Positions 18,100-25,705 of a stretch of DNA of 40,922 nucleotides are shown one piece after another. Position 1 is the stretch's first letter. Each line of letters starts with the position of its first letter. The position numbers and the translations under genes were made by a program. The notes under the pieces are model-generated. The model made no database searches and had not been told where the DNA came from. It saw nothing but the letters and a program-made list of their open reading frames with translations. This DNA comes from Pseudomonas defluvii (GTDB lineage Bacteria; Pseudomonadota; Gammaproteobacteria; Pseudomonadales; Pseudomonadaceae), in NCBI RefSeq assembly GCF_001695625.1, contig NZ_MBPN01000042.1, positions 1 to 40,922 on the forward strand, in the 5' to 3' direction.

Positions 18100-18191
18100 C
18101 GGCTTATCTTCGACGACCTTGACGGTCTGATTGCAATCCCGGTCCGATGCTTTAGGCTGGCGCTATCTTAAAAAAAACAAGAAGGCGTTGC

Positions 18192-19355
18192 ATGAGCCCG
18201 AACCTGAGCCAGTTGCGTAAATTCGTCTCCCCGGAAATCATCTTCGGCGCCGGCTGTCGGCACCATGTGGCCAACTACGCCAAGACCTTTGGCGCACGCA
18301 AGGTGTTGCTGGTCAGCGACCCAGGTGTGATCGTGGCGGGGTGGGTGGCTGATATCGAAGCCAGCCTGCGTGAGCAAGGCATCGAGTACTGCCTGTACAG
18401 TGACGTGTCGCCCAATCCTCGGGTCGAGGAGGTCATGGCCGGCGCTGAGCGTTACCGCAGTGAGCAGTGCGATGTGATTGTCGCCGTCGGTGGCGGTAGC
18501 CCGATGGATTGCGCCAAGGGCATTGGCATCGTGGTCGCGCATGGGCGGCATATTCTGGAGTTTGAAGGGGTCGATACCATTCGCGTGCCGAGCCCGCCGC
18601 TGATCCTGATCCCGACCACGGCCGGCACCTCGGCGGATGTCTCGCAGTTCGTGATCATTTCCAACCAGCAAGAACGGATGAAATTCTCCATCGTCAGCAA
18701 GGCAGTGGTGCCGGATGTGTCGTTGATCGACCCGGAAACCACCCTGAGCATGGACCCGTTCCTTTCCGCCTGCACCGGTATCGATGCGTTGGTGCATGCC
18801 ATCGAGGCTTTTGTCTCTACCGGCCACGGGCCGCTGACCGATCCCCATGCCCTGGAAGCGATGCGCCTGATCAACGGCCACCTGGTGCAGATGATTGCCA
18901 ACCCCGGCGATATCGCTCTGCGCGAGAAGATCATGTTGGGCAGCATGCAGGCCGGGTTGGCATTTTCCAACGCCATTCTGGGGGCGGTGCATGCCATGTC
19001 CCATAGCCTGGGCGGTTTTCTCGACCTGCCGCATGGCTTGTGCAATGCGGTGTTGGTTGAGCACGTCGTGGCCTTCAACTACAGCGCCGCCCCCGAGCGT
19101 TTCAAAGTGATCGCCGAGACCCTCGGTATTGATTGCCGCGGTTTGAACCACAACCAGATTCGCCAGCGGCTGGTTGAGCACCTGATTGCCCTCAAGCATG
19201 CGGTGGGCTTCCATGAAACCCTTGGCCTGCACGGTGTTGGCCTGTCGGATATCCCGTTCCTGTCGCAGCATGCCATGGATGATCCATGCATTCTGACCAA
19301 CCCGCGTGCCTCGAGCTTGCGTGATGTCGAGGTGGTGTATGGCGAGGCCCTCTGA
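18192..19355 (+). CDS. ercA: Iron-containing alcohol dehydrogenase, ErcA-like
   Basis: A 387-residue group III (iron-activated) alcohol dehydrogenase. The NAD-binding motif is GGGSPMDCAKG (residues 101-111), and the metal ligands are D198, H202 (GIDALVHAIEAF), H267 (GAVHAMSHSLGG) and H281 (LDLPHGLCNAVL), matching FucO-type spacing. In P. aeruginosa the homologue ErcA (PA1991) is required for the regulatory cascade controlling ethanol oxidation rather than for bulk catalysis; the same role is inferred here from synteny with exaC, pqqA and a downstream sensor kinase. AAGAAGG precedes ATG 18192. The stop codon lies inside the start of the kinase gene (17-base overlap), so the two are translated from one mRNA. 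Confidence 0.92.
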   Translation: MSPNLSQLRKFVSPEIIFGAGCRHHVANYAKTFGARKVLLVSDPGVIVAGWVADIEASLREQGIEYCLYSDVSPNPRVEEVMAGAERYRSEQCDVIVAVGGGSPMDCAKGIGIVVAHGRHILEFEGVDTIRVPSPPLILIPTTAGTSADVSQFVIISNQQERMKFSIVSKAVVPDVSLIDPETTLSMDPFLSACTGIDALVHAIEAFVSTGHGPLTDPHALEAMRLINGHLVQMIANPGDIALREKIMLGSMQAGLAFSNAILGAVHAMSHSLGGFLDLPHGLCNAVLVEHVVAFNYSAAPERFKVIAETLGIDCRGLNHNQIRQRLVEHLIALKHAVGFHETLGLHGVGLSDIPFLSQHAMDDPCILTNPRASSLRDVEVVYGEAL

Positions 19356-21006
19356 ACCTCGGGCCGATGCCCTTGCCGGGCTCCTAGGGCTGAGCAACCA
19401 CACCGTTCGCAAGAGCCACTACCCGGAGTTGGCCGTGCGGCTGGAGGAGCTGGAGGCCGAGCGCAATCGTTACAAGTGGCTGTTCGAGCACGCGGTACAC
19501 GGGATTTTTCAGGCCAGCCTGGACGATGGCCTGCGTGCCGCGAACCCGGCATTGGCACGTATGCTGGGTTACTCGGACCCTCAGGCTGTGTTGTTTGCTC
19601 GCAGAGACCTGGGAGGGCATTTGTTTGTCGGTGGGCCGACGGAGCTGTTGCAAATTACCCAGGTGTTGCAGCGCGACGGCGCCTTGCTGGGCTATGAGAC
19701 ACAGTTGCGTCGCCGTGATGGCAGCAGTATCGACGTGCTGATGAACCTGCTGCGTCGACCGGATGAAGAGGGCCTGGTGGAGGGCTTTGTTGCCGATATT
19801 ACCGAGCGCAAGCAGGCTCAAGAGCGCATGCAACAGCTCAACGATGAACTGGAGCAGCGCGTCACCGAGCGTACCAATGAATTGATTGAGGCTCGCGATG
19901 CGGCCCAGGCCGCCAACCGTAGCAAGGACAAGTATCTGGCTGCGGCCAGCCATGACCTGTTGCAACCGTTGAATGCGGCGCGGCTGCTGATCTCTACCTT
20001 GCGTGAGCGACCGCTACCGGCCACCGAGCAGGTGTTGGTCGAACGCGCTCATCAGGCGCTGGAAGGCGCCGAAGACCTGCTTACCGATTTGCTCGATATC
20101 TCCCGGCTGGACCAGGCCGCGATCAAGCCGGACCTTGACCTGTATAGCCTCGATGAGGTGTTGGCCCCATTGGCGTCGGAGTTCCAGCCGGTAGCGGAGG
20201 CGGCAGGGCTGAGCTTGCGGGTGCGTAGCGGTCAGCGGGTGATTCATACCGATTTGCGCTTGTTGACGCGGATCCTGCGCAACTTCCTCAGCAATGCCTG
20301 CCGATACACCGAGCACGGACGTGTGTTGTTGGGGGCCAGGCGATGTGGTCATTACCTGCGACTTGAGGTGTGGGATAGCGGTAGGGGGATTGCAGCCGAT
20401 CGCCTGGAGTCGATTTTTCTGGAGTTCAATCAGCTCGACGTTGGTCGTGCGGCTGATCGCAAGGGGGTTGGCCTGGGGTTGGCGATTGTCGAGCGTATTG
20501 CCCGCATACTCGACTGCCAGGTGCGTGTGCGTTCCTGGCCGGGGCGCGGCTCGGTATTCAGCATTGATGTACCGCTGACCCACGATTTGCCACGCCCACC
20601 GGCGGCAGCCGTGTTGCCGCAACCCAGTATCGGCAATCCATTGCCGGGGCGTCGTTTGCTGGTCCTGGACAACGAGCTGAGCATTCTCCAGAGCATGGCC
20701 TCGTTGCTTGGCCAGTGGGGGTGTGAGGTGCTGACTGCTACAGACCGTGAGAGCGCGCTGGAGGTGCTTCAGGGGCGTGAGCCGGAGCTGATCCTGGCGG
20801 ACTACCATCTCGACCACGGAATAACAGGCTGTGATGTGGTCATGGACCTGCGGGCGCACTTTGGGCGGCCGATTGCCGCGGTGATGATCACTGCTGATCG
20901 TAGCGATCAGAGCCGTCTGGCGATGCAGCGCCTTGGGGCTCCGTTGTTGAGCAAACCGGTGAAACCGGGCAAGTTGCGTGCGGTGTTGAGTCAGTTGTTG
21001 GGGTAG
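19339..21006 (+). CDS. PAS-domain hybrid sensor histidine kinase/response regulator (ErcS/ErcS'-type)
   Basis: A 555-residue cytosolic hybrid kinase with no membrane segment. The order is a short N-terminal region, PAS domain (about 40-155, ending EGFVADITERKQAQERM), a coiled coil, HisKA with the phospho-acceptor H205 in LAAASHDLLQPLNAARL, HATPase_c (N box FLSNACRYTEHG, G box DSGRGIAADR, then KGVGLGLAIVERIA), and a C-terminal receiver domain with D488 in LILADYHLD and K in LSKPVKPG. The PAS domain suggests sensing of a small molecule or redox state. ATG 19339 overlaps the ercA end by 17 bases and follows GAGGTGG, implying coupling with ercA. The position matches kinases that control alcohol oxidation (ErcS in P. 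aeruginosa, PP_2683 in P. putida). The partner regulator is not in the window. Confidence 0.92.
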   Translation: MARPSEPRADALAGLLGLSNHTVRKSHYPELAVRLEELEAERNRYKWLFEHAVHGIFQASLDDGLRAANPALARMLGYSDPQAVLFARRDLGGHLFVGGPTELLQITQVLQRDGALLGYETQLRRRDGSSIDVLMNLLRRPDEEGLVEGFVADITERKQAQERMQQLNDELEQRVTERTNELIEARDAAQAANRSKDKYLAAASHDLLQPLNAARLLISTLRERPLPATEQVLVERAHQALEGAEDLLTDLLDISRLDQAAIKPDLDLYSLDEVLAPLASEFQPVAEAAGLSLRVRSGQRVIHTDLRLLTRILRNFLSNACRYTEHGRVLLGARRCGHYLRLEVWDSGRGIAADRLESIFLEFNQLDVGRAADRKGVGLGLAIVERIARILDCQVRVRSWPGRGSVFSIDVPLTHDLPRPPAAAVLPQPSIGNPLPGRRLLVLDNELSILQSMASLLGQWGCEVLTATDRESALEVLQGREPELILADYHLDHGITGCDVVMDLRAHFGRPIAAVMITADRSDQSRLAMQRLGAPLLSKPVKPGKLRAVLSQLLG

Positions 21007-21028
21007 TGTGCATTCACGTGAATGCACA
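21007..21028. repeat. Perfect 22-bp palindrome after the kinase stop codon
   Basis: TGTGCATTCAC (21007-21017) is followed directly by its exact reverse complement (21018-21028), beginning on the base after the kinase TAG. There is no T-run behind it, so an intrinsic terminator is unlikely. In RNA it could form a 9-bp stem with an ACGT loop; in DNA it could be a dimeric regulator's operator. Confidence 0.85.
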
Positions 21029-21341
21029 AGAAATTGTTACAGTATCTGAACGGTTGGTTCCCGGGAGCCGGGGGCGGGTGCTGCCGTTTGTCTCTTGCAG
21101 TACGCCGGCTAGCCCTTTTATTTGCTATAAAGCCTGCGCTCTCGGGCCATCAGGTGACTATGACCCTTGGTTTTTTCGGGTGCATCCACTGTCTTTTATG
21201 TTGCTGAGTACGAATCTCGGCCTTAGACTGCCGCCCCCTGTAAATTGAGTGCCGGATGGTGCTTGAAGAATTCCGCTGAGCGCGCTCGTCGCGAGCAGCA
21301 CCCGATTCGCCTTAATGCACGTATTTTTTATAGAGAAATCA
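21029..21341. other. Non-coding stretch upstream of the dksA-like gene
   Basis: I find no supported gene in these 313 bp. AT-rich promoter-like segments occur near 21115-21135 (TTTTATTTGCTATAAAG) and 21328-21341 (TATTTTTTATAGAG). A sequence at 21035-21049 (TGTTACAGTATCTGA) partly resembles a Zur box, which would fit a DksA2-type gene, but the match is imperfect. A small GCTCG-TCG-CGAGC hairpin lies near 21283-21296. Confidence 0.4.
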
Positions 21342-21746
21342 ATGACAAAGGAAAAGTTGCTGGCCATGCCGGCCGATGACTACATGAATGCCGAGCAACT
21401 GGCCTTCTTCACCGACTTGTTGCAGTCGATGAAGATCGAAACCCAGGAGCGTATCGAACAGAGCCGTGTAGCCATTGAAAGCCTGGACTCGCCTGCCGAT
21501 CCTGCCGACGCTGCCTCGGTCGAAGAAGAGCGCCATTGGCTGGTCAACGCCATCGAACGTGATCAGCGCCTGCTGCCACAGCTGGAGATGGCACTGGGCC
21601 GAATTGCCGACGAAAGCTTCGGCTGGTGCGATGACAGTGGTGAGCCAATCGGCCTGAAGCGTCTGCTTATCAGCCCGACCACCAAGTACTGCATCGAAGC
21701 GCAAGAACGCCACGAGCAGATCGACAAGCACCAGCGTCAGATCTGA
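21342..21746 (+). CDS. dksA2: DksA2-like RNA polymerase secondary-channel factor without four-Cys zinc finger
   Basis: A 134-residue TraR/DksA-family protein. DksA proteins bind in the RNA polymerase secondary channel and, with ppGpp, tune rRNA and amino-acid promoters. The coiled coil spans about residues 20-95 with the tip acidic pair in SPADPADAASVEEE. Canonical DksA has CxxC-x17-CxxC; here it is CDDS-x17-CIEA (C at FGWC, S, C at TKYC, A), so only two of four cysteines remain. This is nearly the pattern of P. aeruginosa DksA2 (CxxT...CxxA), a zinc-independent paralogue expressed under zinc limitation. Length and N-terminus MTKEKLLAMPADDYMNAEQLAFF also fit DksA2. An in-frame ATG at 21315 is rejected because the family starts at 21342. 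A terminator follows. Confidence 0.88.
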   Translation: MTKEKLLAMPADDYMNAEQLAFFTDLLQSMKIETQERIEQSRVAIESLDSPADPADAASVEEERHWLVNAIERDQRLLPQLEMALGRIADESFGWCDDSGEPIGLKRLLISPTTKYCIEAQERHEQIDKHQRQI

Positions 21747-21766
21747 CGTCAGTACGGGTGTAGCTC

Positions 21767-21796
21767 AAGGCCCCAGGGATCAAACCCCGGGGCCTT
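21767..21796 (+). terminator. Terminator after dksA2
   Basis: AAGGCCCC (21767-21774) pairs with GGGGCCTT (21789-21796), with additional AGGG/CCCC-type pairing possible inside, followed by TGCGTTTCTTG. It is 20 bp after the stop codon. Confidence 0.75.
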
Positions 21797-21913
21797 TGCG
21801 TTTCTTGTCCTGTATCAAGCACAGTCGTATTAGGTCCAAGGAAGCATAGATAATGGCTTTATAGTGGCGTTTAATGGCGTCACAAAAACGACAGTGTCTA
21901 TGGAGCTTGAACC

Positions 21914-23524
21914 ATGATGCGAGAAGGATCTCTGCCAGAGGCCATGCTAACACCGCGCCATTCACCCATTGCCAGGCAGGGGTGGGCGGGGGTCGCGCTG
22001 CAAAGTCTGGTACTGCTGGTGCTGTTGGCCGCGATGGCATTTGCCGGGCTGTCGTTCTATGTCTGCGCGCCACTGGCCTTGTTGACCCTGGTGCTGCCGC
22101 GTTTTCGCCGGCGCGAACCGGATGAAGTGCATCGTGCAGTCGATCCGCTCACTGAGCTGACCCGTGATCTTTCGCGCACTACCAGTCATAACGCCTTGTC
22201 GGCAGCGGGTGTGGCATTTTCTGTGAAGCAACTGGCCGGCAAGCTGCAATCGCAACTTGCTTCAGCCGCTCAGATTGTCAGTAGCGCACACGTCATGATC
22301 GATACTGAGCAAGCGACCTCGCACCTCAGCCAGCAGGCCTTGGCTGCCGCCCGTGAAGCACACCAGAGCAGTGCTGCCGGGCGTTCGGTGCTTGCGGAGT
22401 CGATCCAGCGGATGCATCAGTTGAGTGCCCGTGCCAGCGAGAGTCGCGAGTTGATCGAGGCCTTGCATCAGCGCAGTGAAGACATTGCGCGGGTCACCCT
22501 GGTGATTCACACCATTGCCAGTCAGACCAACTTGCTGGCCCTGAATGCGGCTATCGAGGCTGCCCGCGCCGGTGAGCATGGGCGCGGGTTTGCGGTCGTT
22601 GCCGATGAGGTGCGCGGCTTGGCCGGGCGAACGGCAACGGCAACTGAAGAGGTCGGGCTGATGGTTGCTGATATCCAGCAACGCACGGCCCAGGTCGTGG
22701 AGCAGATTCGTGAGTTGTCCGATGACCTGCACACGGGGGTCGATCAGGTGGAGCACACCGGTGAGCAACTCGACAGCATTGCCGGGCTGGCCGCGGGCGT
22801 AGAGCAGCAGATCAGCGAGATTGCCCAAGGTACAGAAACCAACCTGGGCCAACTCGACAGCCTGTTCCGCGCTGTCGAGCAAATGCGCAGCGACCTGCAG
22901 GTCAGCGACCAACAGACCCGGCAACTGGCCAAGGCTGCGGTGCAAATGGAAGGGCAGGCCGAGAGCATCAGTGAGCGCTTGGCTGAGGTCGGCCTGGACG
23001 AGTATCACCAGCGCATCTACGACCTGGCGCGCGAGGGGGCGCAGAAAATGGCCAGGCAGTTTGAGGCCGATGTCGCACAAGGCCGTATCAGTCTGGATGA
23101 TCTGTTTGATCGGCACTATCAGGCGATCCCCGGTACTCGGCCCGTGCGTTATCGCACGCGCTTTGACCAGTACACTGACCAGGTTCTGCCGGCCATCCAG
23201 GAGCCTTTGCTGAAAGAGCACGAAGGCTTGGTGTTTGCCATTGCCTGCACGCAACAGGGTTATGTGCCAACGCACAACGCAGCGTTCAATCAGCCATTGA
23301 CCGGCGATGAAGCGCTTGATACTGCGCATAATCGCAGCAAGCGCAAGTTCGATGACCCGACAGGCATTCGATGTGGCAGCCACCAACAGGCTGTTTTGTT
23401 GCAGACCTACACCCGCGATACCGGTGAGCTGATGCATGATCTGTCTGTGCCCATTGAGGTTCATGGGCGTCATTGGGGTGGCTTTCGCCTGGGTTACAAG
23501 CCGCAGGTGGCGGCTGTGGGCTGA
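21914..23524 (+). CDS. Methyl-accepting chemotaxis protein with C-terminal cytosolic sensor domain
   Basis: A 536-residue chemoreceptor. A hydrophobic stretch at about residues 27-62 makes one or two membrane passes with almost no periplasmic loop, so there is no external ligand domain. The signalling hairpin is at about 195-245, with the tip [20 protein letters not shown] and [18 protein letters not shown]. After the signalling domain, residues about 385-536 form a separate domain ([21 protein letters not shown], later [34 protein letters not shown] and [13 protein letters not shown]) of the PAS/Cache-like type found at the C-terminus of some proteobacterial receptors. It probably senses an intracellular or membrane-linked cue and signals through CheA/CheW. 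GGAGC precedes ATG 21914; ATG 21917 is the next codon. It is monocistronic. Confidence 0.92.
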   Translation: MMREGSLPEAMLTPRHSPIARQGWAGVALQSLVLLVLLAAMAFAGLSFYVCAPLALLTLVLPRFRRREPDEVHRAVDPLTELTRDLSRTTSHNALSAAGVAFSVKQLAGKLQSQLASAAQIVSSAHVMIDTEQATSHLSQQALAAAREAHQSSAAGRSVLAESIQRMHQLSARASESRELIEALHQRSEDIARVTLVIHTIASQTNLLALNAAIEAARAGEHGRGFAVVADEVRGLAGRTATATEEVGLMVADIQQRTAQVVEQIRELSDDLHTGVDQVEHTGEQLDSIAGLAAGVEQQISEIAQGTETNLGQLDSLFRAVEQMRSDLQVSDQQTRQLAKAAVQMEGQAESISERLAEVGLDEYHQRIYDLAREGAQKMARQFEADVAQGRISLDDLFDRHYQAIPGTRPVRYRTRFDQYTDQVLPAIQEPLLKEHEGLVFAIACTQQGYVPTHNAAFNQPLTGDEALDTAHNRSKRKFDDPTGIRCGSHQQAVLLQTYTRDTGELMHDLSVPIEVHGRHWGGFRLGYKPQVAAVG

Positions 23525-23638
23525 GTGTTTTGTTGCGGCTGATGTAAAACTGCTATGCAGGCGATAGCTTTTTCCCGAGAGGAACGGGTTTTATCATGGC
23601 CCTATCGTTAGTTTGCTAATGACGTTCCGGAGGGAATC

Positions 23639-23854
23639 ATGCATAGCAAGGTCGATGTAGCCGTGATGATCGGTTCTGGTGTGCCTGCATCGATGCAGGC
23701 ACTTGGCAAGCGAGTATGTTGGGTGGTGCTGGTCAATGGCGAGCGTCGAGGCACCGCTTTTGCCAGCCGCAGCGAGGCTCAGGAATGCCGCGCCGCGTGG
23801 CTGGATCAGTTGAACAAGGCTGCCAGGGTGGGTGCGGCTCGCCACGCCTGCTGA
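23639..23854 (+). CDS. Small conserved hypothetical protein
   Basis: A 71-residue protein of unknown function. It is basic, with short predicted strands (KRVCWVVLVNGERRGTAFAS) that could form a small beta sheet, followed by a helix (RSEAQECRAAWLDQLNKAARV). There is no signal peptide. An excellent Shine-Dalgarno (CGGAGGG) lies just before ATG 23639, which supports translation. A perfect 22-bp palindrome lies inside it at 23681-23702. It converges with the small gene ending at 23865, leaving 10 bp between stops. I do not recognise a family, but similar short ORFs occur in pseudomonads. Confidence 0.65.
   Translation: MHSKVDVAVMIGSGVPASMQALGKRVCWVVLVNGERRGTAFASRSEAQECRAAWLDQLNKAARVGAARHAC
23681..23702. 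repeat. Perfect 22-bp palindrome inside a small ORF
   Basis: GTGCCTGCATC (23681-23691) is followed directly by its exact reverse complement (23692-23702). It encodes V-P-A-S-M-Q-A in the 71-residue ORF. No other copy is seen in the window. Confidence 0.85.
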
Positions 23855-23864
23855 GTGCACGCCT

Positions 23865-24068
23865 TCAGCGCTCAAGGTCACGCGCCAGTGCGCAGGCTTC
23901 CGTGTGCTGACGGCGAAAGCCTTTGACCCGCCCGGTGGTGTACTCGGTTATGTGAAAGAATCCGATACCTGCAGGTACCACGACGAAGCGGGGAGGCTTG
24001 GCAGGGTTTCGACTTTCTACACCACAATACGCGTTGGCCTCTCGACGGAATTCAGTGTTTTCGTGCAT
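23865..24068 (-). CDS. Small conserved hypothetical protein
   Basis: A 67-residue protein starting MHENTEFRREANAYCGV and ending CALARDLER. The middle (PPRFVVVPAGIGFFHITEYTTGRVKGFRR) suggests a compact beta-rich fold with one Cys near the start and one near the end. AGGAAG lies 7-8 bases before ATG 24068; an in-frame ATG at 24089 has no ribosome-binding site, so the shorter form is chosen. It is convergent to the 71-residue gene. It has no recognisable family, and no function is proposed. Confidence 0.62.
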   Translation of the reverse strand: MHENTEFRREANAYCGVESRNPAKPPRFVVVPAGIGFFHITEYTTGRVKGFRRQHTEACALARDLER

Positions 24069-24386
24069 ATTCAGCTTCCTGTAGTGCATGAGTGATTGTC
24101 AGGACACCCCCGCTGATGGGGCTGTTCTTTCAGCTATCGCATGTCTGATGCAATATTGCTGTCAGAAAAAGCTTCCTTGATTGAGGAAATCTGCTGAGAA
24201 TTCGCCAAAAGGCTTATGCCGGCAGGAAATAGTTAACTTTCCTTCAGGCTTGGGTGTTTATCTGCACGGGATAATCATTCGCTAAACCACTACTATCTTA
24301 GCCATTCAAAACAACGTGCCTTGGCCATTGCGCGGCATTGCTGCCAGCGTTGGCAGGGGCGTGATCAGTCGTTGAGGAATTTTTCA
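24069..24386. other. Non-coding divergent region between two small genes
   Basis: This 318-bp region holds promoters for the gene at 24068 (leftward) and for 24387 (rightward). I see a CCCC-GCTGAT-GGGG hairpin followed by CTGTTCTTTC near 24105-24133, a TTCCT-TGATTG-AGGAA hairpin near 24174-24189, and a -10-like GATAAT at 24271-24276 without a clear -35. No ORF here has a supported start. Confidence 0.4.
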
Positions 24387-24854
24387 TTGGCAGTCAGCAA
24401 TCTGGATATGCAGGCCCTGTTTGTGCTGGGCGATCTTCGGGCCAAGCTGGTCAAACAGTTTCAATCGCGTTTTGTCTATGTCACTGAACAAAGTGCCGAA
24501 GGCCTTTACATGGCCGAAATCGACACTGAAGAGGCGTTGGTCGTTGATGACAAGCAGCGTCTGGAGTTAAAGGTCGGCGACCACTTTCGCGCGGCGGTAC
24601 TGCCCAGTCGTGAGGGCGGTAAGTTGGAAGTTCGATTCCGTGACATCAAACATACGGTTTATGGTCTGGGCGACTATGCCTTCGTATCGACCCCGGACGG
24701 CAACGGAATCGTGTTACGTGAAGGGCAGAGTGTGGTGCTGATATTTGCGGCCCATGCACAACTGCAGGAAGGCTTGAGCAAGATTCTCAAGGCGGCCACC
24801 GCCAAAGCGGCCAAGTGGCGCAAGGGCGAGATGACCTTCAAGGCCAGCGAATGA
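24387..24854 (+). CDS. Conserved hypothetical protein, probable TTG start
   Basis: A 155-residue protein of unknown function. The N-terminal part (ALFVLGDLRAKLVKQFQSRFVYV) is helical; the centre is rich in beta strands (DKQRLELKVGDHFRAAVL, GKLEVRFRDIKHTVYGL, GNGIVLREGQSVVLIF), like a small barrel; the end is a basic helix (LSKILKAATAKAAKWRKGE). I place the start at TTG 24387 because GAGGAA (24374-24379) lies 7 bases upstream; ATG 24408 (seven codons later) is the conservative alternative, and an ATG at 24321 would lack a ribosome-binding site. Its stop overlaps the next gene's start (ATGA), so the two are translationally coupled. Confidence 0.72.
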   Translation: MAVSNLDMQALFVLGDLRAKLVKQFQSRFVYVTEQSAEGLYMAEIDTEEALVVDDKQRLELKVGDHFRAAVLPSREGGKLEVRFRDIKHTVYGLGDYAFVSTPDGNGIVLREGQSVVLIFAAHAQLQEGLSKILKAATAKAAKWRKGEMTFKASE

Positions 24855-25060
24855 CGGATGTCGGCACTGAACGGCGTGGTCGGGCCGAGTTTCATGCGCA
24901 GCACCAGGCGCAGGCGCGCGAATTGGCTGAACAATGGCTTGCGCAGCGTGCACAACTTAAGGCCGCCTGGCTTGATTGGGTTGCCGCGCAACTCTACCAA
25001 CTAAGCCCGCCGGAGTTTGCTTCGATGGTTCGACGTGAGCTGCAACGCCTTAGCACGTGA
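24851..25060 (+). CDS. Small hypothetical protein coupled to the upstream gene
   Basis: A 69-residue, strongly helical and charged protein (GRAEFHAQHQAQARELAEQWLAQ..., ending MVRRELQRLST) with no membrane segment. Its ATG overlaps the stop of the 155-residue gene by four bases (ATGA), a clear sign of co-translation and a hint that the two products act together. It converges with shaG: the stops are only 4 bp apart, with no terminator between them, so transcripts from the two strands probably overlap. No family is recognised. Confidence 0.68.
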   Translation: MTDVGTERRGRAEFHAQHQAQARELAEQWLAQRAQLKAAWLDWVAAQLYQLSPPEFASMVRRELQRLST

Positions 25061-25064
25061 TCTA

Positions 25065-25430
25065 TCAGTTACCCCTGTCGCGCCCGCTACTGATCTCTTC
25101 CGGCACAGGCTCATTCGCCATGCGTTTGCGGAAAAGTGCCGCTCGCGCCAGCAGCAGTGTGGTGACCGGTACGGTAATCGAAAGCAGGATCGGGATCAGC
25201 CAGGCATGTAGAATCGGCATGTGCTTGAGGCCGGAAAAGTACAGGATCGAGGCCAGGGCGACACACCAGGTCCCCAGCGTCGAGGCAAGGGCTGGTGGGT
25301 GCATGCGCTGAAAGAACGTCTTCATGCGCAGGAGGCCGAATGCGCCTATCAATGCAAACACACTGCCGGTTAGCAGCAGTGCCGCGGTAGCCAGTTCAAG
25401 CCAGAATGGCAATGCATTGAACTCGCTCAT
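25065..25430 (-). CDS. shaG: Na+/H+ antiporter subunit G (Sha/Mrp/Mnh)
   Basis: The smallest-class subunit G of the multi-subunit Mrp cation/proton antiporter, 121 residues with three membrane helices (LATAALLLTGSVFALIGAFG, an internal LASILYFSGL segment, and LIPILLSITVPVTTLLLARA). The conserved loop is RMKTFFQRMHPPALASTLGTW. It is the last gene of the operon; its ATG overlaps the shaF stop by four bases. The whole complex exports Na+ (and possibly K+) in exchange for protons, supporting sodium and alkaline-pH tolerance. Confidence 0.92.
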   Translation of the reverse strand: MSEFNALPFWLELATAALLLTGSVFALIGAFGLLRMKTFFQRMHPPALASTLGTWCVALASILYFSGLKHMPILHAWLIPILLSITVPVTTLLLARAALFRKRMANEPVPEEISSGRDRGN

Positions 25431-25705
25431 TCGATCACCTCACCGCGCAGCAGGAATTTGGCCAGGGCGAACGAGCCGACAAAGCCGAACAGCGCGATCA
25501 GTAGCGCGCCTTCAAAGTAGGTATCACTGGCGTAGCGAATGCCCAGCACCAGCATCATCAGCATGGCCAGGATGTACAGGTAGTCCAGCGCCAGTACCCG
25601 GTCTTGCGCCGATGGGCCTCGGAACAGCCTGACCAAGGTCAAGGCCATGGCCATGGCGAAAATGAACAGGCTGGCGAGAATGGCGTTGGCGAGCAGGCCT
25701 GTCAT
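25427..25705 (-). CDS. shaF: Na+/H+ antiporter subunit F
   Basis: A 92-residue MrpF/PhaF subunit with three membrane helices. The recognisable part is RLFRGPSAQDRVLALDYLYI: the RGPxxxDRVxALD motif is diagnostic of MrpF. The C-terminus is FALAKFLLRGEVIE. The ATG at 25705 overlaps the shaE stop (ATGA), and its stop overlaps shaG in the same way. MrpF homologues can also carry bile-salt efflux in some species, but here the operon context indicates a subunit of the antiporter. Confidence 0.94.
   Translation of the reverse strand: MTGLLANAILASLFIFAMAMALTLVRLFRGPSAQDRVLALDYLYILAMLMMLVLGIRYASDTYFEGALLIALFGFVGSFALAKFLLRGEVIE

Noticed and set aside
21756..21800. tRNA-like segment (GGGTGTAGCTCA and GATCAAACCCC)
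   Set aside because: It resembles tRNA ends, but there is no anticodon arm or cloverleaf, and the stem is better explained as the dksA2 terminator.
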